From Xestospongia bergquistia (Eukaryota; Porifera; Demospongiae; Haplosclerida; Petrosiidae): DNA of 64,000 bases. The stretch lies in assembly GCA_963965975.1 (NCBI GenBank), contig OZ014424.1, positions 2,666,001-2,730,000 of the forward strand. The letters are read 5' to 3'. The position numbers and the translations under genes are program-made. This document shows positions 37,745 through 51,639 of this stretch, in pieces. Every line of letters begins with the position of its first letter. Position 1 is the first letter of the stretch. Below the pieces are notes generated by a model. It was given only the letters and a program-made list of their open reading frames with translations. It was not told the DNA's origin and searched no databases.

Positions 37745-40700
37745 CAATCCGTGAAAGAGTTAAATTAAAGACTTTAGAGTGTTAATGCAAACCAACTTAT
37801 TAAACTGTTAATAACAGTTTATTTAGTTAGTCCCATAGAGTCCTTTATACTGAGCTTTTTACTATATAAATTTCACTCTATAGTCTAAACCTTCTAAACT
37901 CTTTAATTTAAAGACTTTACAGTGCTAATGCAAAACAACTTACTAAACTGTTAATAAAAGTTTACTTAGTTAGTCCCATAGGGTCATTTATACTAAGCTC
38001 ATTACTTTATAAGCTTCACTCAATACTCTAAATCTTCTAAACTCTTTAATTTAAAGACTCTATAGTGTTAATGCAAACCAATTTACTAAACTGTTAATAG
38101 GAGCTTATTTAGTTAGTTTCATAGAGTCCTTTAGACTGAGCTGTTTACTTTATAAACTTGACTCGATAGTCTAAACCTTCTAAAGCCTTTAAATTAAAGA
38201 CTTTAGAGTGTTAATGCGAACCAACTTACTTAACTGTTAATAGCATTTTATTTAGTTAATTTCATAGAGTCCTTTAGACTGAGCTCTTTACTTTATAAAC
38301 TTCACTCAATAGTCTACACTTTCTAAAGTCTTTAATTTAAAGACTTTAGAGTGTTAATGCAAGCAAACTTAATAAACTGTTAATAGCAGTTTATTTAGTT
38401 AGCCCCATAGAGTCCTTTAGACTGAGCAGTTTACATTATAAAATTGACTCAATAGTCTAGACATTCTAAAGTCTTTAAATTAAAGACTTTAGAGTGTTTA
38501 TTCAAACCAACTAACTAAACTGTTAATAGCAGTTCATTTAGTTAGTTTCATAGAGTCCTTTAGACTGAGCTCTTTACTTTATAAATTTCACTCAATAGTC
38601 CAAACCTTCTAAAGTCTTTAATTTAAAGACTTTAGAGTGTTAATGCAAACCAACTTACTAAACTGTTAATAGGAGTTTATTTAGTTAGTTTCATAGAGTC
38701 CTTTAGACTGAGCTGTTCACTTTATAAACTTCACTCAATAGTCTAAACCTTCTAAAGTCTTTAAATTAAAGACTTTAGTGTGTTAATGCAAGCCAAGTTA
38801 CTAAACTGTTACTAGCAGTTTATTTTGTTAGTCCCATAGGGTCCTTTAGACTGAGTTCTTTACTTTATAAACTTCACTCAATAGTCTAAACTTTCTAAAG
38901 TCTTTAATTTAAAGACTTTAGAGTGTTAATGCAAACCAACTTACCTAACTGTTAATAGCAGTTTGTTTAGTTAGTTTCAAAGAGTCCTTTAGACTGAGCT
39001 GTTTACTTTATAAACTTCACTCAATAGTCTAAACCTTCTAAACTGTTTAATTTAAAGACTTTAGAGTGTTAATGCAAACCAACTTACTAAACTGTTAATA
39101 GCAGTTTATTTAGTTAGTCCCACAGAGTCCTTTAGACTGAGCAGTTTACTTTATAAACTTCACTCAATAGTCTAAACCTTCTAAACTCTTTAATTTAAAG
39201 ACTTTAGAGTGTTAATGCAAGCAAACTTAATAAACTGTTCATAACAGTTTATTTAGTTAGTCCCATAGAGTCCTTTAGACTGAGCAGTTTACTTTATAAA
39301 ATTGACTCAATAGTCTAGACCTTCTAAAGTCTTCAAATTAAAGACTTTAGAGTGTTTATTCAAACCAACTTACTAAACTGTTAATAGCATTTAATTTAGT
39401 TAGTTTCATAGAGTCCTTTAGACTGAGCTCTTTACTTTATAAATTTCACTAAATAGTCCAAACGTTCTAAAGTCTTTAATTTAAAGACTTTAGAGTGTTA
39501 ATGGAAACCAACTTACTAAACTGTTAATAGGAGTTGATTTAGTTAGTTTCATAGAGTCCTTTAGACTGAGCTGTTCACTTTATAAACTTCACTCAATAGT
39601 CTAAACCTTCTAAACTCTTTAAATTAAAGACTTTAGTGTGTTAATGCAGGCCAAGTTAGTAAACTGTTACTAGCAGTTTATTTAGTTAGTCCCGTAGGGT
39701 CCTTTAGATTGAGATCTTTACTTTATGAACTTCACTCAATAGTCTAAACTTTCTAAAGTCTTTAATTTAAAGACTTTAGAGTGTTAATGCAAACCAACTT
39801 ACTAAACTGTTAATAGCAGTTTGTTTAGTTAGTTTCATAGAGTCCTTTAGACTGAGCTGTTTACTTTATAAACTTCACTCAATAGTCTAAACATTCTAAA
39901 CTGTTTAATTTAAAGACTTTAGAGTGTTAATGCAAACCAACTTACTAAACTGTTAATAGCAGTTTATTTAGTTAGTCCCATAGAGTCCTTTAGACTGAGC
40001 TGTTTACTTTATAAACTTCACTCAATAGTCTAAACCTTCTAAACTCTTTAATTTAAAGACTTTACAGTGTTAACGCAAACAAACTTACTAAACTGTTAAT
40101 AGCAGTTTATTTAGTTTGTACCATAGAGTTTTTTAGAATGAGGGGTTTACTTTATAAAATTTACTCAATAGTCTAAACCTTCTAAAGTCTTTAATTAAAG
40201 ACTTTAGAGTGTTAATGCAAACCAACTTACTAATCTGTTAATAGCAGTTTATTTAGTTAGTTTCATAGAGTCCTTTAGACTGAGCCGTTTACTTTATAAA
40301 CTTCACTCAATAGTCTAAACCTTCTAAAGTCTTAAATTTAAAGACTTTAGAGTGTTAATGCAAACAAACTTACTAAACTGTTAATAGCAGTTTACTTAGT
40401 TAGTCCTATAGATCCTTTAGACTGAGCTGTTTACTTTATAAACTTCACTCAATCGTCTAAACCTTCTAAACTCTTTAAATTAAAGACTTTAGAGTGTTAA
40501 TGCAAACCAACTTACTGAACTTTTAATAGCAGTTTATATAGTTAGTCCCATAGAGTCCTTTAGAATGAGCGGTTTACATTATAAGCTTCACTCAATAGTC
40601 TAAACCTTCTAAACTCTTTAATTTAAAGACTTTAGAGTGTTAATGCAAACCAACTTACTAAACTGTTAATAGCAGTTCATTTAGTTAGTCCCATAGAGTC

Positions 40701-41839
40701 CTTTAGAATGAGCAGTTTACTTTATAAAATTTACTCAATAGTCTAAACCTTCTAAACTCTTTAAATTAAAGACTTTATAGTGTTAATGCGAACAAAATTA
40801 CTAAACTATTAATAGCAGTTTATTTAGTTAGTTTCATAGAGTCCTTTAGACTGAGCTCTTTACTGTATAAACTTCACTCAATAGTGGAAACCTTCTAAAG
40901 TCTTTAAATTAAAGACTTTAGAGTGTTAATGCAAACCAACTTACTAAACTGTTAATAACAGTTTATTTTGTTAGTCCCGTAGAGTCCTTTATATTGAGCT
41001 CTTTACTATATATACTTCACTCAATAGTCTAAACCTTCTAAAGTCTTTAATTTAAAGACTTTACAGTGTTAATGCAAACAACACTTACTAAACTGTTAAT
41101 AACATTTTACTTAGTTAGTCCCATAGAGTCCTTTAGACTGTGCTGTTTACTTTATAAACTTCGCTGAATACTCCTAACTTTCTAAACTCTTTAATTTAAA
41201 GACTTTAGAGTGTTAATGCAAACAATCTTACTAAACTGTTAATAGGAGTTTATTTAGATAGTCCCATAGAGTCCTTTAGACTGAACAGTTTACATAATAA
41301 AATTTCCTCAATAGACTATACCTTCTAAAGTCTTTAAATTAAAGACTTTAGAGTGTTAATGCAAACCAACTTACTAAACTGTTAATAGGAGTTTATTTAG
41401 TTAGTTTCACAGAATCCTTTAGACTGAGCTGTTTACTTTATAAACTTCACTCAATAGTCTAAACCTTCTAAACTCTTTAATTTAAAGACTTTAGAGTGTT
41501 AATGCAAACCAACTTACTAAACTGTTAATAGCAGTTTATTTAGTTAGTCCCATAGAGTCCTTTAGAATGAGCAGTTTACTTTATAAAATTTACTCAATAG
41601 TCTAAACCTTCTAAACTCTTTAATTTAAAGACTTTAGAGTATCAATGCAAACCAACTTACTAAACTGTTAATAGCAGTTTAGTTAGTTAGTTTCATAGAA
41701 TCCTTTAGACTGAGCTGTTTATTTTATAAACTTCACTCAATAGTCTAAACCTTCTAAACTCTTTTATTTAAAGACTTTAGAGTGTTAATGCAAACCAACT
41801 TACTAAACTGTTAATAGCCGTTTATTTCGTTAGTCCCAT

Positions 41840-42790
41840 AGAGTCCTTTAGAATGAGCAGTTTACTTTATGAAATTTACTCAATAGTATAAACCTTCTAA
41901 AGTCGTTAAATTAAAGACTTTAGAGTGTTAATGCAAACCAACTTACTAAACTGTTAATAACAGTTTATTTAGTTACTCCCATAGAGTCCGTTATACTGAG
42001 CTATTTACTATATAAACTTAAGTCAATAGTCTAAACCTTCTAAACTCTTTAATTTAAAGACTTTAGAGTGTTAATGCAAACAAACTTACTAAACCGTTCA
42101 TAGCAGTTTATTTAGTTAGTCCCATAGAGTTCTTTAGAATGAGCAGTTTACTTTATAAAATTTACTAAATAGTCTAAACCTTCTAAAGTCGTTATATTAA
42201 AGACTTTAGAGTGTTAATGCAAAACAACTTACTAAACCGTTAATAACAGTTTCTTTAGTTAGTCCCATAGAGTCCTTTATACTGAGCTATTTACTATATA
42301 TACTTCACTCAATAGTCTAAACCTTCCAAACACTTTAATTTAAAGACTTTACAGTGTTAATGCAAAGAAACTTACTAAACGGTTAATAACAGTTTACTTA
42401 GTTAGTCCCATAGAGTCCTTTAGACTGAGCTGTTTACTTTATAAACTTCGCTCAGTACTCTAAACCTTCTAAACTCTTTAAATTAAAACTTTAGAGTGTT
42501 AATGCAAACCAACTTACTAAACTGTCAATAACAGTTTATTTAGTTAGTCCCATAGAGTCCTTTAGACTGAGCTGTTTACTTTATAACCTTCGCTCAGTAC
42601 TCTAAACCTTCTAAAGTCTTTAATTTAAGACTTTAGAGTGTTAATGCAAGCCAACTTACTAAACTGTTAATATGAGTTAATTTAGTTAGTTTCATATAGT
42701 CCTTTAGACTGAGCTGTTTACTTTATAAACATCACTCAATAGTCTAAACCTTCTAAAGTCTTTAAATTAAAGACTTTAGAGTTTTAATGC
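41840..42790 (+). repeat. Duplicated block of about 950 bp, source or sister of 48,693-49,643
   Basis: This block matches 48,693-49,643 at an offset of 6,853 bp. Shared private variants are TTATGAAATTTACTC with AGTATAAACC, AGTTACTCCCATAGAG (41,971 and 48,824), ACTTAAGTCAATAG, AAACCGTTCATAGC, GTCGTTATATT, AAATTAAAACTTTAGAG with CTGTCAATAAC, and the ATGAGTTAATTTAG variant. The match stops where this copy turns to the CGTTATTCCC variant near 42,828. Confidence 0.8.
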
Positions 42791-43954
42791 AAAACAACTT
42801 ACTAAACTGTTAATAACAGTTTATTTCGTTATTCCCATAGAGTACTTTAGACTGAGCTGTTTACTTTATAAACTTCAATCAATAGTCTAAACCTTCTAAA
42901 GTATTTAAATTAAAAACTTTAGAGTGTTAATGCAAACAAACTTACTAAACGGTTAATAACATTTTTATTTAGTTAGTCCCACAGAGTCCTTTATACTGTG
43001 CTCTTCACTATATAAGCTTCACTCAATAGTCTAAAACTTCTAAACTCTTTAATTTAAAGACTTTACAGTATTAATGCAAAACAACTTACTAAACTGTTAA
43101 TAACAGTTTACTTAGTTAGTCCCATAGAGTCCTTTAGACTAATCTCTTTACTTCATAACCTTCACTCAATACTCTAAACCGTCTAAACTCTTTATTTTAA
43201 AGACTTTAGATTGTTAATGCAAACCAACTTACTAAACTGTTAATAGGAGTTTATTTAGTTAGTTTCATAGAGTCCCTTAGACTAAGCTGTTTACTTTATA
43301 AACTTGACTCGATAGTCTAAACATTCTAAAGTGTTTAAATTAAAGACTTTAGAGTGTTAATGCGAACCAACTTACTTAACTGTTAATAGCATTTTACTTA
43401 GTTAGTTTCATAGAGTCCTTTAGACTGAGCTCTTTACTTTATAAACTTGACTCAATAGTCTACACTTTCTAAAGTCTTTAATTTAAAGACTTTAGAGTGT
43501 TAATGCAAACAAACTTACTAAACTGTTCATAGGAGCTTATTTAGTTAGGCCCATAGAGTCCTTTAGACTGAGCAGTTTACTTTATAAAATTGACTCAATA
43601 GTCTAGACCTTCTAAAGTCTTTAAATTAAAGACATTAGAATGTTTATTCAAACCAACTTACTAAACTGTTAATAGCAGTTTATTTAGTTAGTTTCATAGA
43701 GTCCTTTAGACTGAGCTCTTTACTTTATAAACTTCACTCAATAGTCCAAACCTTCTAAAGTCTTTAATTTAAAGACTTTAGTGTGTTAATGCAAACCAAC
43801 TTACTAAACTGTTAATAGGAGTTTATTTAGTTAGTTTCATAGAGTCCTTTAGACTGAGCTGTTTACTTTATAAACTTCAATCAATAGTCTAAACCTTCTA
43901 AAGTCCTTAAAGACTTTAGAGTGTTAATGCAAACCAACTTACTAAACTGTTAAT

Positions 43955-46900
43955 AACATTTTATTTAGTTAGTCCCATAGAGTCCTTTATACTGAGCTCT
44001 TTAGTATATGAACTACACTCACTAGTCTAAACCTTCTAAACTCTTTAATTTAAAGACTTTACAGTGTTAATGCAAAACAACTTACTAAACTATTAATAAC
44101 AGTTTACTAAGTTAGTCCCATAGAGTCCTTTAGACTAAGCTCTTTACTTTATAACCTTCACTCAATACTCTAAACCTTTTAAACTCTTTAATTTAAAGAC
44201 TTTAGTCTGTTAATGTAAACCAACTTACTTAACTGTTAATAGCATTTTATTTAGTTAGTTTCATAGAGTCCTTTAGACTGAGCTCTTTACTTTATAAACT
44301 TCACTCAATAGTCTACACTTTCTAAAGTCTTTAATTTAAAGACTTTAGAGTGTTAATGCAAACAAACTTACTAAACTGTTAATAGCAGTTTATTTAGTTA
44401 GGCCCATAGAGTCCTTTAGACTGAGCAGTTTACTTTATAAAATTGACTCAATAGTCTAGACCTTCTAAAGTCTTTAAATTAAAGACTTTAGAGTGTTTAT
44501 TCAAACCAACTTACTAAACTGTTAATAGCAGTTTATTTAGTTAGTTTCATGGAGTCCTTTAGACTGAGCTCTTTACTTTATCAACTTCACTCTGTAGTCC
44601 AAACCTTCTAAAGTCTATAATTTAAAGACTATAGAGTGTTAATGCAAACCAACTTACTAAACTGTTAATAGGAGTTTATTTAGTTAGTTTCATTGAGTCC
44701 TTTAGACTGAGCTGTTTACTTTATAAACTTCAATCAATAGTCTAAACCTTCTAAAGTGTTTAAATTAAAGACTTTAGAGTGTTAATGGAAACCAACTTAC
44801 TAAACTGTTAATAGGTGTTTATTTAGTTAGTTTCATAGAGTCCTTTAGACTGAACTGTTTACTTTATAAACTTCACTCAATAGTCTAAACCTTCTAAAGT
44901 CTTTAAATTAAAGACTTTAGAGTGTTAATGCAAACCAACTTAATGAACTATTAATAGCATTTTATTTAGTTAGTTTCATAGAGTCCTTTAGACTGAGCTG
45001 TTTACTTTATAAAGTTCACTAAATAGTCTAAACCTTTTAAAGTCTTTAAATTAAAGACTTAAAGTGTTAATGCAAACCAAGTTAGTAAACTGTTAATAAC
45101 AGTTTATTTAGTTAGTCCCATAGAGTCCTTAAGACTGAGCTCTTTACTTTATAAACTTGACTCAATAGTCTAAACATTCTAAAGTCTTCAATTTAAAGAC
45201 TTTAGAGTTTTAATGCAAACAAACTTACTAAACTGTTAACAGGAGTATATTTAGTTAGTCCCATAGATTCCTTTAGACTGAGCAGTTGACATAATAAAAT
45301 TTACTCAATAGTCTAAACCTTCTAAAATCTTTAAAGTAAAGACTTCAGAGTGTTAATGCAAACAAACTTACTAAACTGTAATAGCAGTTTATTTAGTTAG
45401 TCCCATAGAGTCCTTTAGAATGAGCAGTTTACTTTATAAAATTTACTCAATAGTCTAAACCGTCTAAACTCTTTAATTTAAAGACTTTAGAGTATCAATG
45501 CAAACCAACTTACTAAACTGTTAATAGCATTTTATTTAGTTAGTTTCATAGAGTCGTTTAGACTGAGCTGTTTACATTATAAACTTCACTCAATAGTCTA
45601 AACCTTATAAACGCTTTAATTTAAAGACTTTAGAGTGTTAATGCAAACCAACTTACTAAACTGTTAATAGGAGTTTATTTAGTTAGTCCCATAGAGTTCT
45701 TTAGATTGAGCAGTTTACTTTATAAAATTTACTCAATAGTCTAAACCTTCTAAAGTCTTTAAATTAAAGACTTTAGAGTGTTAATACAAAAAAACTTACT
45801 AAACTGTTAATAGCAGTTTATTTAGTTAGTTTCATAGAGTCCTTTAGACTGACTTGTTTACTTTATAAACTTCACTAAATACTCTAAACCTTGTAAACTC
45901 TTTAATTTAAAGACTTTAGAGTGTTAAAGCAAACAAACTTACTAAACTGTTAAAAGCAGTTTATTTAGTTAGTTTCGTGGAGTCCTTTAGACTGAGCTCT
46001 TTACTTTGTAAACTTCACTCAATAGTCCAAACCTTCTAAAGTCTATAATTTAAAGACTTTAGAGTGTTAATGCAAACCAACTCACTAAACTGTTAATAAC
46101 ATTTTATTTAGTTAGTCCCATAGAGTCCTTTATAATGAGCTCTTTAGTATATGAACTACACTCAGTAGTCTAAACCTTCTAAACTCTTTAATTTAAAGAC
46201 TTCACAGTGTTAATGCAAAACAACTTACTAAACTATTAATAACAGTTTACTTAGTTAGTCCCATAGAGTCCTTTAGACTAAGCTCTTTACTTTATAACCT
46301 TCACTCAATACTCTAAACCTTTTAAACACTTTAATTTAAAGACTTTAGAGTGTTAATGTAAACCAACTTACTTAACTGTTAATAGCATTTTATTTAGTTA
46401 GTTTCATAGAGTCCTTTAGACTGAGCTCTTTACTTTATAAACTTCACTCAATAGTCTACACTTTCTAAAGTCTTTAATTTAAAGACTTTAGAGTGTTAAT
46501 GCAAACAAACTTACTAAACCGTTAATAGCAGTTTATTTAGTTAGGCCCATAGAGTCTTTTAGACTGAGAAGTTTACTTTATAAAATTGACTCAATAGTCT
46601 AGACCTTCTAAAGTCTTTAAATTAAAGACTTTAGAGTGTTTATTCAAACCAACTTACTAAACTGTTAAAAGCAGTTTATTTAGTTAGTTTCGTGGAGTCC
46701 TTTAGACTGAGCTCTTTACTTTTTAAACTTCACTCAATAGTCCAAACCTTCTAAAGTCTATAATTTAAAGACTTTAGAGTGTTAATGCAAACCAACTTAC
46801 TAAACTGTTAATAGGAGTTTATTTAGTTAGTTTCATTGAGTCCTTTAGACTGAGCTGTTTACTTTATAAACTTCAATCAATAGTCTAAACCTTCTAAAGT

Positions 46901-47650
46901 CTTTAAATTAAAGACTTTAGAGTGTTAATGCAAACCAACTTACTAAACTGTTAAAAGGTGTTTATTTAGTTAGTTTCATAGAGTCATTTAGACTGAGCTG
47001 TTTACTTTATAAACTTCACTCAATAGTCTAAACCTTCTAAAGTCTTTAAATTAAAGACTTTAGAGTGTTAATGCAAACCAACTTAATGAACTATTAATAG
47101 CATTTTACTTAGTTAGTTTCTTAGAGTCCTTTAGACTGAGCTGTTTACTTTATAAAGTTCACTAAATAGTCTAAACCTCTTAAAGTCTTTAAATTAAAGA
47201 CTTTAGTGTGTTAATGCAAACCAACTTACTAAACTGTTAATAACAGTTTATTTAGTTAGTCCCATAGAGTCCTTAAGACTGAGCTCTTTACCTTATAAAC
47301 TTGACTCAATAGTCTAAACATTCTAAACTCTTCAATTTAAAGACTTTAGAGTTTTAATGCAAACCAACTTACTAAACTGTTAACAGGAGTATATTTAGTT
47401 AATCCCATAGAGTCCTTTAGACTGAGCAGTTGACATAATAAAATTTACTCAATAGTCTAAACCTTCTAAAGTCTTTAAATTAAAGACTTTAGAGTGTTAA
47501 TGCAAACAAACTTACTAAACTGTAACAGCAGTTTATTTAGTTAGTCCCATAGAGTCCTTTAGAATGAGCAGTTTACTTTATAAAATTTACTCAATAGTCT
47601 AAACCTTCTAAACTCTTTAATTTAAAGACTTTAGAGTATCAATGCAAACC
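43955..47650 (+). repeat. 15-monomer higher-order repeat, about 2,144-bp offset
   Basis: Homology runs from about 43,955-45,500 to about 46,100-47,645. Markers are TTAGTATATGAACTACACTC (44,001 and 46,144), AATGTAAACCAACTTACTTAAC, AGGAGTATATTTAG (45,241 and 47,385), GCAGTTGACATAATAAAATT and AGTATCAATGC (45,491 and 47,635). 15 x 143 is 2,145, so the spacing differs from a whole number of monomers by one or two bases. Confidence 0.82.
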
Positions 47651-47839
47651 AACTTACAAAACTGTTAATAGCAGTTTATTTAGTTAGTTTCATAGAGTCC
47701 TTTAGACTGAGCTGTTTACATTATAAACTTCACTCAATTGTCTAAGCCTTCTAAAAATTTAATTTAAAGACTTTAGAGTGTTAATGCAAACAACTTACTA
47801 AACTGTTAATAGCAGTTTATTTAGTTAGTCCTATAGAGT

Positions 47840-48985
47840 CCTTTAGAATGAGCAGTTTACTTTATAAAATTTACTCAATAGTCTAAACCTTCTAAAGTCT
47901 TTAAATTAAAGACTTTAGAGTGTTAATGCAAACCAACTCACTAAACTGTTAATAGCAGTTTATTTAGTTAGTTTCATAGAGTCCTTTAGACTGAGCTGTT
48001 TACTTTATAAACTTCACTAAATACTCTAAACCTTGTAAACTCTTTAATTTAAAGACTTTAGAGTGTTAATGCAAGACAAGTTACAGAACCGTTAATAGCA
48101 GTTTATTTAGTTAGTCCCATAGAGTCCTTTAGAATGAGCAGTTTACTTTATGAAATTTACTCAATAGTATAAACCTTCTAAAGTCGTTAAATTAAAGACT
48201 TTAGAGTGTTAATGCAAACCAACTTACTAAACTGTTAATAACAGTTTATTTAGTTACTCCCATAGAGTCCGTTATACTGAGCTATTTACTATATAAACTT
48301 AAGTCAATAGTCTAAACCTTCTAAACTCTTTAATTTAAAGACTTTAGAGTGTTAATGCAAACAAACTTACTAAACCGTTCATAGCAGTTTATTTAGTTAG
48401 TCCTATAGAGTCCTTTAGAATGAGCAGTTTACTTTATAAAATTTACTCAATAGTCTAAACCTTCTAAAGTCTTTAAATTAAAGACTTTAGAGTGTTAATG
48501 CAAACCAACTCACTAAACTGTTAATAGCAGTTTATTTAGTTAGTTTCATAGAGTCCTTTAGACTGAGCTGTTTACTTTATAAACTTCACTAAATACTCTA
48601 AACCTTGTAAACTCTTTAATTTAAAGACTTTAGAGTGTTAATGCAAGACAAGTTACCGAACCGTTAATAGCAGTTTATTTAGTTAGTCCCATAGAGTCCT
48701 TTAGAATGAGCAGTTTACTTTATGAAATTTACTCAATAGTATAAACCTTCTAAAGTCGTTAAATTAAAGACTTTAGAGTGTTAATGCAAACCAACTTACT
48801 AAACTGTTAATAACAGTTTATTTAGTTACTCCCATAGAGTCCGTTATACTGAGCTATTTACTATATAAACTTAAGTCAATAGTCTAAACCTTCTAAACTC
48901 TTTAATTTAAAGACTTTAGAGTGTTAATGCAAACAAACTTACTAAACCGTTCATAGCAGTTTATTTAGTTAGTCCCATAGAGTTC
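47840..48985 (+). repeat. 4-monomer higher-order repeat, 572-bp unit, two copies
   Basis: Exactly 4 x 143 bp are duplicated in tandem. Markers are CCAACTCACTAAAC (47,932 and 48,504), ATACTCTAAACCTTGTAAAC, GCAAGACAAGTTAC followed by GAACCG, and AGTTACTCCC (48,252 and 48,824). Only the second copy continues into the block shared with 41.8-42.8 kb, so this tandem duplication followed or accompanied the longer-range event. Confidence 0.85.
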
Positions 48986-51639
48986 TTTAGAATGAGCAGT
49001 TTACTTTATAAAATTTACTAAATAGTCTAAACCTTCTAAAGTCGTTATATTAAAGACTTTAGAGTGTTAATGCAAAACAACTTACTAAACCGTTAATAAC
49101 AGTTTCTTTAGTTAGTCCCATAGAGTCCTTTATACTGAGCTATTTACTATATATACTTCACTCAATAGTCTAAACCTTCCAAACACTTTAATTTAAAGAC
49201 TTTACAGTGTTAATGCAAAGAAACTTACTAAACGGTTAATAACAGTTTACTTAGTTAGTCCCATAGAGTCCTTTAGACTGAGCTGTTTACTTTATAAACT
49301 TCGCTCAGTACTCTAAACCTTCTAAACTCTTTAAATTAAAACTTTAGAGTGTTAATGCAAACCAACTTACCAAACTGTCAATAACAGTTTATTTAGTTAG
49401 TCCCATAGAGTCCTTTAGACTGAGCTGTTTACTTTATAACCTTCGCTCAGTACTCTAAACCTTCTAAAGTCTTTAATTTAAAGACTTTAGAGTGTTAATG
49501 CAAGCCAACTTACTAAACTGTTGATATGAGTTAATTTAGTTAGTTTCATATAGTCCTTTAGACTGAGCTGTTTACTTTATAAACATCACTCAATAGTCTA
49601 AACCTTCTAAAGTCTTTAAATTAAAGACTTTAGAGTTTTAATGGAAACCAACTTACTAAACTGTTAGTAACAGTTTATTTAGTTAGTCCCATAGAGTCCT
49701 TTAGACTGAGCTCTTTACTTTATGAACTTCACTCAATAGTCTAAACTTTCTAAAGTCTTTAATTAAAAGACTTTGCTGTTAATGCAAACCAACTTACTAA
49801 ATTGTTAATAACAGTTTCTTTAGTTAGTCCCATAGAGTCCTTTAGAATGAGCAGTTTACTTTATAAAATTTACTCAATAGTCTAAACTTTCTAACGTCTT
49901 TAAATGAAAGACTTTAGAGTGTTAATGCAAACAAACTTACTAAACTGTTAATAACAGTTTATTTAGTTAGTCCCATAGAGTCCTTTATACTGAGCTCTTT
50001 ACTATATAAACTTCACTCAATAGTCTAAACATTCTAAACTCTTTAATTTAAAGACTTTAGAGTGTTAATGCAAACCAACTTACTAAAGTGTTAATAACAG
50101 TTTACTTAGTTAGTCCCATAGAGTCCTTTATACTGAGCTGTTTACTTTATAAACTTCACTCAATACTCTAAACCTTCTAAAGTCTTTAATTTAAAGACTT
50201 TAGAGTGTTAATGGAAATCAACTTACTAAACTGTTAATAGCAGTTTATTTTGTTAGTCCCATAGAGTCCTTTAGACTGAGCAGTTTATATAATAAAATTT
50301 ACTCAATAGTTTAAACCTTCTAAAGTCTTTAAATTAAAGACTTTAGAGTGTTAATGCAAACCAACTTACTAAACTGTTAATCGGAGTTTATTTAGTTAGT
50401 TTCAAAGAGACCTTTAGACTGAGCTGTTTACTTTATAAACTTTACTCAATAGTCTAGACCTTCTAATGTCTTTAATTAAAAGACTTTAGAGTGTTAATGC
50501 CAACCAACTTACTAAACTGTTAATAGGAGTTTATTTAGTTAGTCCCATAGAGTCCTTAAACTGAGCAGTTTACATAATAAAATTTACTCAATAGTCTAAA
50601 CCTTCTAAAGTCTTTAAATTAAAGACTTTAGACTATTAACGCAAACCAACTTACTAAACTGTTAATAGCTGTTTATTTCGTTAGTTTCATAGAGTCCTTT
50701 AGACTGAGCATTTTACTTTATAAACTTCACTCAATAGTCTAAGCCTTCTAAAGCCTTTAATTTAAAGACTTTAGAGGGTTAAAGCAAACAAACCTACTAA
50801 ACTGTTAATGGCAGTTTACTTAGTTAGTCCCATAGAGTTCTTTAGAATGAGCAGTTTACTTTATAAAATTTACTCAATAGTCTACACCTTCTAAAGTCTT
50901 TAAATTAAAGACTTTAGATTGTTAATGCAAACCAACTTACTAAACTTTTAATACAGTTTATTTAGTTAGTTTCATAGAGTCCTTTAGACTGAGCTCTTTC
51001 CTTTATCAACTTCACTCAATGGTCCAAAACTTCTAAAGTCTTTAATTTAAAGACTTTAGTGTGTTAATGCAAACCATCTTACTTAACTGTTAAGAGGAGT
51101 TTATTTAGTTAGTCCCATAGAGTCCTTTAGAATGAGCAGTTTACTTTATAATATTTACTCAATAGTCTAAACCTTCTAAAGTCTTTAAATTAAAGACTTT
51201 AAAGTGTTAATGCAAACAAACTTACTAAACTGTTAATAGCAGTTTATTTAGTTAGTTTCAGAGAGTCCTTTAGACTGAGCTCTTTACTTTATAAACTTCA
51301 CTGAATAGTCCCAAACCTTCTAAAATCTTTAATTTAAAGACTTTACTGTGTTAATGCAAACCATCTTACTTAACCGTTAATAGCAGTTTATTTAGTTAGT
51401 CCCATAGAGTCCTTTAGAATGAGCGGTTTACTTTATAAAATTTACTCAATAGTCTCAACCTTCTAAAGTCTTTAAATTAAAGACTTTAGAGTGTTAATGC
51501 AAACCAACTTACTAAACTGTTAATAACAGTTTACTTGGTTAGTCCCATAGAGTCCTTTAGACTGAGCTGTTTACTTTATAAAATTCATCAATACTCTAAA
51601 ACTTCTGAACTCTTTAAATTAAAGACTTTAGAGTGTTAA

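Larger units (their letters stand above)
37116..37759 (-). mobile_element. Non-autonomous piggyBac-type element, copy 2 (644 bp)
   Basis: Same family and orientation as the element at 27,666-28,300, with the same CCCTTTCACGG and CCGTGAAAGAG ends and TTAA flanks. The copies are similar along their length by eye. Differences include about 9 extra bases here (CGGCCAAAT at about 37,159), a 2-bp AG absence in the reading frame, and scattered substitutions. The TTAA used within the monomer differs between copies. Therefore they arrived independently rather than by duplication of the surrounding satellite, although they lie 9,450 bp apart in the same array. The pair presumably came from one source element active in this genome not long ago. 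Confidence 0.93.

Noticed and set aside
27666..37759. The two transposons as products of one 9,450-bp segmental duplication
   Set aside because: They occupy different TTAAs of the monomer and the flanking monomers are not matched copies.
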